Assembly (NCBI GenBank): GCA_025363375.1
Contig: JANYDZ010000190.1
Span: 1-5,375 of the forward strand
DNA from: Hyphomicrobiales bacterium
GTDB taxonomy: Bacteria; Pseudomonadota; Alphaproteobacteria; Rhizobiales; Beijerinckiaceae
DNA length: 5,375 nt
Direction: 5' to 3'
In this document: one piece after another, positions 1 through 5,375 of the stretch
Numbering within the stretch: the first letter of the stretch is position 1
Layout: every line of letters starts with the position of its first letter
Made by a program: the position numbers and the translations under genes
Notes under the pieces: generated by a model
Database searches by the model: none
Told to the model about the DNA's origin: nothing
The model's input: only the letters and a program-made list of their open reading frames with translations

Positions 1-247
1 GCATGCCGTTGAACAGCAGCACGATGCCCAGCAGCCCCGGCACGATATAGACCTGATAGGTGATGTAGGTCGTGTAGGGCGGAATGATCGACACGCCGAA
101 CACGATCTGAAAGCCCGCGGCGAAAACTACGAGCCAGAACAGCGGCCGCACGATGCCCGAGAGAAGGCGGCCCTTTTGCTGGGCGAATTTGATGATCTCG
201 CGTTTGGTGACGGCGCCCATGGCGCGGCCGACATGGGCCAGTTGCAT
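1..247 (-). CDS. ABC-2 type permease, PedC/LutF-like (partial, N-terminal 82 residues)
   Basis: This is the start of an inner-membrane ABC transporter permease; the rest lies beyond the left edge. The visible part has a short cytoplasmic N-terminus with an amphipathic stretch (TKREIIKFAQQKGRLLSGIV, about residues 14-33). A first membrane segment follows at about 34-54 (PLFWLVVFAAGFQIVF), then a short YTTYITY loop, and a second segment beginning YIVPGLLGIVLLFNGM (67-82). This is the usual beginning of ABC-2 permeases, and the YIVPGLLG..LFNGM stretch is what I recall from the PedC family tied to PQQ-dependent alcohol oxidation. The ATG at 247 is preceded by AGG six bases upstream and lies 3 bp after the stop of the substrate-binding protein gene, so the two are cotranscribed. 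It should pair with the divergent ATPase at 2561. The family assignment is good; the cargo and direction of transport are not shown. Confidence 0.85.
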   Translation of the reverse strand, partial: MQLAHVGRAMGAVTKREIIKFAQQKGRLLSGIVRPLFWLVVFAAGFQIVFGVSIIPPYTTYITYQVYIVPGLLGIVLLFNGM

Positions 248-250
248 GTT

Positions 251-1483
251 TTACCTGTTCATCCTGCAGGGCGTTTCAGGCTCGTCGTCGCCGAGCGTGT
301 CGAGCACGTCGAGGCGGTGCAGAAACCCCTCTGCGGGCGCGCTGGCGACCACCGAATAGGGCGCCGCCAGCAGCACCGCCTGCCGCAACTGATGGTCCCA
401 GGGCCGCACGCTCATGGCGAGCCCCTTGTCGCCGTCGAAGGTTCCGGGCCCCAGAATGAAATCGCGCTGTTTCCTGAAATCAAACGGGCGCGTGCGCAAA
501 GCCGATTGAACGATCATCTTGACGGAAATCCACGCCGCCCAATCGGCGCTCTCCATTTTGCGCTCGGGCGCGTGTTTGGCAAAGCGCGTGTTGACCTGCG
601 GCGCGCCGTTGTGCTCCCAGGTCCAGTGCCAGGCCGTCGGTTCGAGGTCGATCGCGCCAACGAGCGGGCGGGCCTTCACCGTGCGATAGGCAATGTCGCG
701 GGCGAAATCGAAGGCGCTGTCGGCGACGAAGGTCACGTCCCAATCCTTGTTGATCGCCGACAGCAGCGCGGGATTGTTTTTTTCGCGCTGGCGAGGGTCT
801 GTGCCCGGCGCGAATTTCTTGTGGTCGGCGATCCGCGCGCCAAATTTCTTCGCCGAGCGCAAAAACGCGGTCGTGGCCTCTTCGTCTTCCGCCGATGGGC
901 CCTGCAGGACGAGATAGTCGCGCCACTTCTTGAACACGAGCGTCTGTACGAGCCCGTCCATGAGTTGGGCGCGGCTTGGCATGGCGTGGACGATTTCGCG
1001 CGAACACAGGTCGCGGCGCAAAAAATCCTCCGACGCGCTGATGTTGAACAGCAGGACATCGCGCCCCTTCACGGCGGCGGCGAGCGCCTTGAAGGATTCG
1101 GCGGGCGCGTCGACCAGGAAGAAGGAGACGCCGTTTTCCATTCCCCGCGTCACCGCCCCCGCCAAGTCGGCGGGCGCCTTGACGCTCATACGCTCCAGCT
1201 TGAATTCGGCGCCGGTCGAGCGCCGCAGCGCGGTCGAATCATCGATGCCGACCTGCGCTCCGGGAAAAGGATGGCCGCGCAGTTTCAGCGTCAACCGCTC
1301 GAAGGCTTTCAGCGGTTCGTAGCGCACATCGCCCTCCAGCTCGACGTAACCGATGGTGACCGTCGCGAGTTGCAAGGGCGCGGGCGCGGCGCGCGGCGCC
1401 TCCGGCGTTTGCGCGCGCGCCCCCGCGGCGCAGGCCGCGAACGCCAGTGCCGACACAAAGCGCCGTGCGAACCTGCTATTCAT
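251..1483 (-). CDS. Periplasmic substrate-binding protein of PQQ-alcohol-dehydrogenase-associated ABC transporter (LutA-like)
   Basis: This 410-residue exported protein resembles branched-chain amino acid-type (periplasmic binding fold I) solute receptors. It best fits the 'PQQ_ABC_bind' family found beside PQQ-dependent alcohol dehydrogenases; LutA of methylotroph lanthanide clusters appears related. A Sec signal peptide is visible: basic RFARR, a hydrophobic run at about 9-20, and an ARA cleavage site near residue 24. The mature part opens with a beta strand, VTIGYVELEG (42-51). It continues with the DVLLFNISASEDFLRR..C..E..HAMPSRAQL block (142-174), KKWRDYLVL (185-193) and an aromatic AWHWTWEHNG stretch (284-293). 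These fit the alternating strands and helices of this fold. The ATG at 1483 lies inside the end of the upstream propeller gene (8-bp overlap), with no strong ribosome site, suggesting translational coupling. The permease follows after 3 bp. The ligand is unknown; lanthanide, chelator or alcohol-metabolism compounds are inference only. Confidence 0.85.
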   Translation of the reverse strand: MNSRFARRFVSALAFAACAAGARAQTPEAPRAAPAPLQLATVTIGYVELEGDVRYEPLKAFERLTLKLRGHPFPGAQVGIDDSTALRRSTGAEFKLERMSVKAPADLAGAVTRGMENGVSFFLVDAPAESFKALAAAVKGRDVLLFNISASEDFLRRDLCSREIVHAMPSRAQLMDGLVQTLVFKKWRDYLVLQGPSAEDEEATTAFLRSAKKFGARIADHKKFAPGTDPRQREKNNPALLSAINKDWDVTFVADSAFDFARDIAYRTVKARPLVGAIDLEPTAWHWTWEHNGAPQVNTRFAKHAPERKMESADWAAWISVKMIVQSALRTRPFDFRKQRDFILGPGTFDGDKGLAMSVRPWDHQLRQAVLLAAPYSVVASAPAEGFLHRLDVLDTLGDDEPETPCRMNR

Positions 1484-2468
1484 CGATGACGACGCCCCAG
1501 GGAATGCGGCCGACGGGCACCGACGTCACCGCCTTGCGGCTGGCGACATCGACGACGGTCACATCGTCGCCGAGCCCGTTGGCGACATAGAGCGTCTTCT
1601 CGTCTTTGGAGAGCGTGATGCCCCAGGACCGCTTGCCCACGAGCACGTAGGCGACCGTTTTCTTCGTGGCGACATCGACGAAGGCGACGTGCGACGCGTG
1701 GCCCAGCGTCACAAACGCTGTCTTGCCGTCTTTGGTCATGGCGATGCCGACGGGCGTCACGTCGGACTTGCGCATGCCCGGCGGCAGAAATTCGATCTTG
1801 CCGGCGTTCGCGAACTTCGCGCGGTCTATGATCCAGACTTCGCCGGAAAGCTCCGTCGTCACCCACAGTTCCTTGCCGTCGGGCGTCGCCACGAAACGGC
1901 GCGGACGCGTGCCCACGACCACATCCTGCAGGACGGCGCCCGCGTCGGGATCGACGAGATGCACGAGATCGCCGACCTCCGAGGTGACATAAACGCTCTT
2001 GCCGTCCTCATGGATATAGACGCCCTCGGGCTCGGCGCCGGTAGGCACCTCGTGAATGGTGATGCCCTGATCCAGGTCGATGACCGACAGCGAGGAGCCT
2101 TCTTCGTTGGAGACGTAGATGCGGCGGCGCTTCTCGTCGATTGCGAAAGTCTCGGGGCTGGCCCCGGTGGGGATTTTCTTGACGACTTCGAGTCTTGCGA
2201 CATCAATGACATCGATCACGTCGTCGTCGCCGCAAGCCACGAACAGCAGGGTATGTTCGGCGTTGAAATGCATGTCGCGCGGACGCCGCGAAACTTTCAT
2301 GTCCTTGACGACTTTGAGGGTCTTGGGTTCGAGAACAATGACGTTGTTGGTTTTCTCGTTGCTGACGAAGAGATAGCCGGTGTCCTTCGCCAGGGTTTCG
2401 ACCGCCGGCGCGACGCACAGGAGCGCGGCGGAAATGGCGCAGGCGAGCGCGCCCCTCAAGTTGCTCAA
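1476..2468 (-). CDS. Periplasmic YVTN-type seven-bladed beta-propeller protein, PQQ-dependent-catabolism-associated
   Basis: With the proposed TTG start this is a 330-residue exported protein made almost wholly of seven repeats of about 42 residues. Each begins with a strand such as YLFVSNE (32), LFVACGD (75), IYVSNEE (117), VYVTSEV (159), LWVTTEL (201), AFVTLGH (251) or LYVANGL (293). Each then runs through a V-x-D strand and a V..G..P-x-x-x turn, which is the pattern of a seven-bladed propeller. The N-terminus has a hydrophobic stretch (about 7-24) and a likely signal-peptidase site near ETLA-KD (27-28). It fits the 'PQQ_ABC_repeats' family, which travels with the substrate-binding protein, ATPase and permease seen here. 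Its role is unknown; a periplasmic scaffold or sensor partner is inference. The first ATG in frame (2570) would place its start inside the divergent ATPase gene and put 34 non-signal-like residues before the signal peptide, so TTG at 2468 is preferred. It is the first gene of the operon and overlaps the next by ATGAATAG. Confidence 0.87.
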   Translation of the reverse strand: MSNLRGALACAISAALLCVAPAVETLAKDTGYLFVSNEKTNNVIVLEPKTLKVVKDMKVSRRPRDMHFNAEHTLLFVACGDDDVIDVIDVARLEVVKKIPTGASPETFAIDEKRRRIYVSNEEGSSLSVIDLDQGITIHEVPTGAEPEGVYIHEDGKSVYVTSEVGDLVHLVDPDAGAVLQDVVVGTRPRRFVATPDGKELWVTTELSGEVWIIDRAKFANAGKIEFLPPGMRKSDVTPVGIAMTKDGKTAFVTLGHASHVAFVDVATKKTVAYVLVGKRSWGITLSKDEKTLYVANGLGDDVTVVDVASRKAVTSVPVGRIPWGVVIDE

Positions 2469-2475
2469 CAGCGTG

Positions 2476-2482
2476 TCCTCTC
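2476..2482 (-). promoter_or_regulatory. Ribosome binding site supporting the TTG start of the beta-propeller gene
   Basis: On the minus strand GAGAGGA lies seven bases before the TTG at 2468. This is strong Shine-Dalgarno-like complementarity at the right distance, directly ahead of the signal peptide. It is the main reason for choosing a TTG rather than the upstream ATG at 2570. Confidence 0.6.
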
Positions 2483-2492
2483 GAATAGCGCA

Positions 2493-2521
2493 TTGCCTTG
2501 GCGCGAGTGTAGGCCTAATTT
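2493..2521 (+). promoter_or_regulatory. Candidate sigma-70-type promoter for the ABC ATPase gene
   Basis: In the 92-bp divergent gap, TTGCCT (2493-2498) and TAATTT (2516-2521) are separated by 17 bp, close to a -35/-10 pair. Transcription would begin near 2528, leaving a leader of about 33 bases containing the ribosome site AGGGGA (2550-2555). No equally good pair is seen for the divergent arm. This is sequence resemblance only, in DNA that may come from an organism with relaxed promoter consensus. Confidence 0.35.
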
Positions 2522-2560
2522 TCGCCGCGCCGCAAGCAGTGGCGGGGGCAGGGGACTTAT

Positions 2561-3331
2561 ATGACGGCACAATATTCCGGGGACAAAAAGACTCCTGTGC
2601 TGCGGCTCGAAAACATCGTGCGCGCCTACGGCCCCGTGCGCGCGGTCGATGGCGTGTCGTTCGACGCCTATCCCGGCCAGTTCATCGCGCTGCTGGGCCC
2701 CAACGGCGCGGGCAAGTCGACGTTGTTCCAGCTTCTGTCGGGGCTGTTCACGCCGGATTCGGGACTGATTGATGTGATGGGCCACGACATGCGGCGCGAT
2801 CCCGTGCCGGCGCTGGCGGGGCTTGGCATTGTCTTTCAGCAGTCCACCCTCGATCTCGAACTCACCGTACGCGGCAACCTCCTGTTCCACTCGGGTCTGC
2901 ACGGCATTCCCGGCGCAATCGCAAGGCAACGCATCGCCCGCGAACTTGACCGCCTCGGCCTGAGCGACGCCGCCGACAATAAGGCCAGCGCCCTGTCCGG
3001 CGGCAACCGCCGCCGCGTCGAACTCGCCCGCGCCCTGTTGCACGAGCCGCGCGTGCTGTTGATGGACGAGGCGACCGTCGGCCTCGACATCCAGAGCAGG
3101 GCAGATCTGCGCAAGCTCATTCTGTCGCTGCGCCGCGAGCGCGGCGTCGCGGTTCTCTGGGCGACGCATCTGACCGAGGAGGTTGTCGACGCCGACCGCG
3201 TGATCGTATTGCACAAAGGCAAGATTTTGCGGGACACGACGCCGGCCGAATTGCTGGCGTCGACCGGCAAGGCGTCGATCGAAGATGCGTTCCTGGGGCT
3301 GACAGGTTCGCCGCCCAAAGCCGCCGCTTGA
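2561..3331 (+). CDS. ABC transporter ATP-binding protein, PQQ-alcohol-dehydrogenase-associated (LutE-like)
   Basis: This 256-residue cytoplasmic ATPase should energise the ABC-2 permease encoded at the left edge. All nucleotide-binding motifs are present: Walker A GPNGAGKST (46-54), Q-loop VFQQST (91-96), signature LSGGN (145-149), Walker B VLLMDE (165-170) with catalytic E170, D-loop VGLD (173-176), and switch histidine H203 in WATHLTEE. The sequence after Walker B reads DEAT rather than the usual DEPT; I recall this in the 'PQQ_ABC_ATP' family, but that needs checking. The short C-terminal tail (PAELLAS..GKASIEDAFLGLTG) is typical of ABC-2 ATPases. The ATG at 2561 has AGGGGA five bases upstream. 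The gene is transcribed away from its presumed partner genes, so ATPase and permease levels are probably matched through the shared intergenic region. It ends 28 bp from the convergent dioxygenase gene. Confidence 0.92.
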   Translation: MTAQYSGDKKTPVLRLENIVRAYGPVRAVDGVSFDAYPGQFIALLGPNGAGKSTLFQLLSGLFTPDSGLIDVMGHDMRRDPVPALAGLGIVFQQSTLDLELTVRGNLLFHSGLHGIPGAIARQRIARELDRLGLSDAADNKASALSGGNRRRVELARALLHEPRVLLMDEATVGLDIQSRADLRKLILSLRRERGVAVLWATHLTEEVVDADRVIVLHKGKILRDTTPAELLASTGKASIEDAFLGLTGSPPKAAA

Positions 3332-3337
3332 GGCGGC
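3320..3337. terminator. Hairpin across the ATPase stop codon, possible weak bidirectional terminator
   Basis: GCCGCC (3320-3325) and GGCGGC (3332-3337) form a perfect 6-bp GC stem whose loop GCTTGA includes the ATPase stop codon (3329-3331). It sits between two convergent genes; read on the minus strand it begins 22 bp after the dioxygenase stop codon. Neither side has a clear run of T, so it is not a canonical intrinsic terminator. GCCGCC is also common in DNA this rich in GC, so chance is a real alternative. Confidence 0.3.
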
Positions 3338-3359
3338 CGGGCATTCTTCGAAAATATCC

Positions 3360-4406
3360 CTACCGGCGTTCTTCGCGGAAGATGCCCAGCTTCTCCTGCG
3401 CGGCGCGATCGGAGAAGGTGAAGAACACCGCGTCTTTCGAGGCGCGGATTTTCGTCCACATCCACGAGGGAATGCCGGCCACATCGCTCTCGCCGGCGGT
3501 GAACGTCTTCCCGTCGATTTCAAGCGTTATCTCGCCTTCAAGCACGACGATGGTGCGTCCGTCGGTCGAGCGCAGGGCCCTGGTCTCAAAGCCTTTGGGC
3601 GCGTGGGTCAGCCACGTCGCGATGGTCGGCATGGCCCAGCCGCCGTCGAGCGGATTGATATAGCGCAACGCGTGCGCGACGTGCGGATCGGCGAGGCTGG
3701 CGGCGGCGATCTGCATCAGGGCGGGCCGGCTTCTGGAGTAGGAATAGTTGAAGATCGGCGAGGTCTGGCCAAAGGGGGAATATGGGTTCATCGGCCCCAG
3801 CCCCGAGCCGAATTCGCTGGTGGAAAACCCTTCCGGCTTCGCCAGAATCTGCGTCTTGTCGTTGCCGTGGTCCATGAACGCGGCTTCGTAGAAATTGACC
3901 ATGTGGAGATCGAGGCCATCGACCCAGATGACCGGCTTGTGCTCTTCCTGTCCGTGGTCGTGCCATGACATCGCGGGCGTGATCACGAGGTCGCCGCGTT
4001 GCATCGTGGTCTTTTCGCCGGCAACCGCCGTGTAGCCGCCATTGCCCTCAAGCACCATGCGCAGGGCAGAAGCGGTGTGCCGATGGGCCGGCGCGATTTC
4101 GCCGGGCATGATCAGTTGATAGCCCGAGTACATGGTGGCGGTGATGCGCGAGCCCCCGGGCATGGCGGGGTTCTCCAGCACCAGCACGCGGCGCTCGGCT
4201 TCTTCCGCCGTCAGAAGGCTGCCGGCCTCCATCAACAATGGCCGTGCTTCCGCGTATTTCCACACGTGCGCCGCGAATTTTGATTTCGGCTGCTCCGGCA
4301 CGAGGCCTTTCAGCACTTCCCAGAGAGGCGCCATGGCTTTTGGGGTCAGCCGGTCATAGAACTGCCGGCGGTTTGCGGAAACGGCTTCAACGGTGGCGGA
4401 CTGCAT
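3360..4406 (-). CDS. Gentisate 1,2-dioxygenase family ring-cleavage enzyme (bicupin)
   Basis: This 348-residue cytoplasmic Fe(II) enzyme belongs to the gentisate 1,2-dioxygenase family, which opens gentisate with O2 to give maleylpyruvate (EC 1.13.11.4). The N-terminal cupin carries the family hallmark PAHRHTASALR, giving iron ligands H108 and H110. The third ligand is H149 in SWHDHGQ, a spacing of 41 residues as in characterised members. The YRSTD-like RSTDGRTIVVLEGE (279-292) marks the second cupin, which shows no complete ligand triad, as usual. Length is normal for the family. The ATG at 4406 has GGAG nine bases upstream, a modest ribosome site. It lies 96 bp downstream of an MFS transporter gene on the same strand, suggesting aromatic-acid uptake and ring opening. 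The family also includes salicylate and 1-hydroxy-2-naphthoate dioxygenases, so the substrate is not certain. No hydrolase or isomerase of the later pathway is in view. Confidence 0.9.
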   Translation of the reverse strand: MQSATVEAVSANRRQFYDRLTPKAMAPLWEVLKGLVPEQPKSKFAAHVWKYAEARPLLMEAGSLLTAEEAERRVLVLENPAMPGGSRITATMYSGYQLIMPGEIAPAHRHTASALRMVLEGNGGYTAVAGEKTTMQRGDLVITPAMSWHDHGQEEHKPVIWVDGLDLHMVNFYEAAFMDHGNDKTQILAKPEGFSTSEFGSGLGPMNPYSPFGQTSPIFNYSYSRSRPALMQIAAASLADPHVAHALRYINPLDGGWAMPTIATWLTHAPKGFETRALRSTDGRTIVVLEGEITLEIDGKTFTAGESDVAGIPSWMWTKIRASKDAVFFTFSDRAAQEKLGIFREERR

Positions 4407-4426
4407 GATGAAAAACTCCGTCGCTC

Positions 4427-4437
4427 GACGTAACGTC
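4427..4437. promoter_or_regulatory. 11-bp palindrome, possible operator in dioxygenase leader
   Basis: GACGT-A-ACGTC is a perfect inverted repeat around one central base, 20 bp before the dioxygenase start codon. If the promoter proposed at 4449-4477 is real, it covers about +5 to +15 of the transcript, a position where a repressor could block transcription. An overlapping shorter repeat CGTCG-CT-CGACG lies at 4419-4430. No regulator gene is visible in the window. Confidence 0.3.
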
Positions 4438-4448
4438 AGGTCGGGATG

Positions 4449-4477
4449 ATCCTAGCACCGCGCGGTGGCGGCGGCAA
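4449..4477 (-). promoter_or_regulatory. Candidate promoter of the dioxygenase gene with a palindrome in its spacer
   Basis: On the minus strand TTGCCG (4477-4472) and TAGGAT (4454-4449) are 17 bp apart, each matching four of six consensus bases, so transcription would start near 4442. The 17-bp spacer contains a perfect 12-bp palindrome, CACCGCGCGGTG (4456-4467). A palindrome between -35 and -10 is typical of repressor sites and of MerR-type activator sites. The same segment also folds as part of an imperfect stem (4469-4489), so an end-of-transcript role for the upstream MFS gene is an alternative reading. Confidence 0.35.
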
Positions 4478-4489
4478 AATATTGCGCCG
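4469..4489 (-). other. Imperfect stem-loop after the MFS stop codon
   Basis: An 8-bp stem with one bulged base (G4473) and the loop AATA begins 13 bp after the MFS stop codon in the minus-strand transcript. It could slow or end transcription from the MFS gene, or protect its mRNA end. It is not followed by a T run, so it is not a standard intrinsic terminator. Confidence 0.25.
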
Positions 4490-4502
4490 GCGCGGCCCGC
4501 CG

Positions 4503-5375
4503 CTAAACCGGCGCGCGCTCTTCCTTGATGAAAATCACGAACACATTGGCGATCACAATCGTGAAGGCCATGAAGTAGAAGGTTGAGAGCAACCCGTAAT
4601 TCATGGCGAGCACGCCGCAGATCAGCGGCCCCATGGCGTTGCCGAGAGCCTGGATGCCAAACAGCAAGCCGATCGCCGAGCCGCCCATGTTTTTCGGCGT
4701 GGCGTCGAGCGTCCATGCCTGCAATACCGCGCGGATGGCGAAGAGGAAGAAGCCCAGGAGCGCGACAAAAAATACAAAAGCCGGCGTGCCGCCCGCAAAG
4801 ACCATGAACAACAACACAACCGCCGTCATGATCATGCTGGTCATCATGATGTTGCGGCGGCCCAGCCTGTCCGACATGGAGCCGGCTATCGGCGCCGCGA
4901 TAAAGCCGCAGAGTTGCAGGGCCATCATGGCGGCGCCCGTGGCCATCGGCGAATAGCCCATGATGTCGGCGAGATAGAGCGGCACGAACACCATCAAGGA
5001 GCCCTGCGTCGTCGAGCGGAACGCGGAGCTGATCGACAGCATCATGAGGGTGTTGTTTTTCAACAATCCGCCGAAGCCCGAAATGACTTCCGCAAGGCTG
5101 AGGGCGTTGTCCGAGGCCCTGCTTTTTCCGTCGAGCTGCAACTTGCCGAGATACCAGAGGATCGCGACCGACATGAAGATGCCCGGGATCACGTTGAATA
5201 TCATCACTTCGCGCCACGTGAGATTGGGCACCAGGGTCACGCCGGCGATTGCAACGCCGCTGAGCAGCGAGCCCGCGACAAACGGCGCCACCGCGTCGCC
5301 GATATTGCCGCCCATGCCGTGAATGGACACGACCAGACCCTTGCGCTCCGGAAATCGCCGCGCCAGCGTTGGAAT
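4503..5375 (-). CDS. Major facilitator superfamily transporter (partial, C-terminal 290 residues)
   Basis: This is the C-terminal two-thirds of a 12-helix inner-membrane secondary transporter; the reading frame stays open to the right edge, so the true start is outside. The visible part begins ARRFPERKGLVVSIHG, the cytoplasmic loop before helix 5. It shows helices 5-6 (about 18-39 and 57-76), a short central loop with DGKSRASD, and six further hydrophobic helices (about 111-135, 145-165, 176-195, 199-221, 232-256, 263-283). The MFS loop motif GSMSDRLGRRN (165-175) lies between helices 8 and 9, where the second copy is expected. The tail IKEERAPV is charged and cytoplasmic. The gene lies upstream of the dioxygenase on the same strand, so uptake of gentisate or a related aromatic acid is a reasonable guess, but the visible sequence does not identify a substrate, and drug-efflux type MFS families have the same motif. 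Confidence 0.88.
   Translation of the reverse strand: MPTLARRFPERKGLVVSIHGMGGNIGDAVAPFVAGSLLSGVAIAGVTLVPNLTWREVMIFNVIPGIFMSVAILWYLGKLQLDGKSRASDNALSLAEVISGFGGLLKNNTLMMLSISSAFRSTTQGSLMVFVPLYLADIMGYSPMATGAAMMALQLCGFIAAPIAGSMSDRLGRRNIMMTSMIMTAVVLLFMVFAGGTPAFVFFVALLGFFLFAIRAVLQAWTLDATPKNMGGSAIGLLFGIQALGNAMGPLICGVLAMNYGLLSTFYFMAFTIVIANVFVIFIKEERAPV

Noticed and set aside
176..1489. Long plus-strand open frame of 437 codons opposite the binding protein gene
   Set aside because: It is antisense to a gene with a signal peptide and family-like blocks, is rich in Arg/Gly/His without any domain pattern, and is explained by the high GC content of the DNA.
1353..2564. Long plus-strand open frame of 403 codons opposite the beta-propeller gene
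   Set aside because: It mirrors the seven-repeat propeller on the other strand; its Asp/His/Gly-rich periodicity is just the antisense of those repeats.
3360..3362. Possibility that the dioxygenase is truncated at the convergent boundary
   Set aside because: The second cupin is complete and the total length of 348 residues is normal for the family.
2465..3523. Minus-strand open frame of 352 codons opposite the ATPase
   Set aside because: The plus strand carries every ABC ATPase motif; the minus frame has low-complexity Arg/Ala composition and crosses the convergent gene boundary.
4503..5330. GTG at 5330 as the start of the MFS gene
   Set aside because: The frame continues upstream to the window edge with conserved-looking MFS loop sequence (ARRFPERKGL), and a protein starting there would lack the first four helices. 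It is a truncated gene, not a short one.

Overview
The window is a GC-rich (by eye above 60% G+C) bacterial segment with tightly packed genes. Its protein families suggest a Gram-negative alphaproteobacterium, possibly a methylotroph or another alcohol-oxidising member of the Hyphomicrobiales. This is an inference from gene content, since there is no rRNA or other phylogenetic marker here. I see no RNA gene, mobile element, CRISPR array or long repeat, and no gene-free stretch longer than about 100 bases.

Left and centre (1-3331): four genes match the ABC transporter set that accompanies PQQ-dependent alcohol dehydrogenases (the PedC / 'PQQ_ABC' families), which resembles the ABC part of the lanthanide-utilisation (lut) clusters of methylotrophs. 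On the minus strand, in transcription order, are a periplasmic seven-bladed YVTN-type beta-propeller protein, a periplasmic substrate-binding-like protein, and an ABC-2 type permease that runs off the left edge. The first two genes overlap by 8 bp and the next two are 3 bp apart, so this is one operon. The matching ATPase gene is divergent, on the plus strand, across a gap of about 92 bp that probably holds the promoters of both arms. Together they would form an inner-membrane transporter with periplasmic partners. The cargo is not shown by the sequence. A lanthanide-related cargo or a PQQ-alcohol-oxidation-related cargo are the main hypotheses.

Right (3360-5375): a minus-strand pair comprises the C-terminal 290 residues of a major facilitator superfamily (MFS) transporter, cut by the right edge, followed by a complete gentisate 1,2-dioxygenase family ring-cleavage enzyme. 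This looks like an aromatic-acid uptake and ring-opening module. The 96 bp between them contains a candidate promoter whose spacer is occupied by a perfect 12-bp palindrome, with a second palindrome just downstream, so the dioxygenase may have its own regulated promoter. The dioxygenase and the ABC ATPase converge with only 28 bp between their stop codons. A hairpin spanning the ATPase stop codon may serve as a weak shared terminator.
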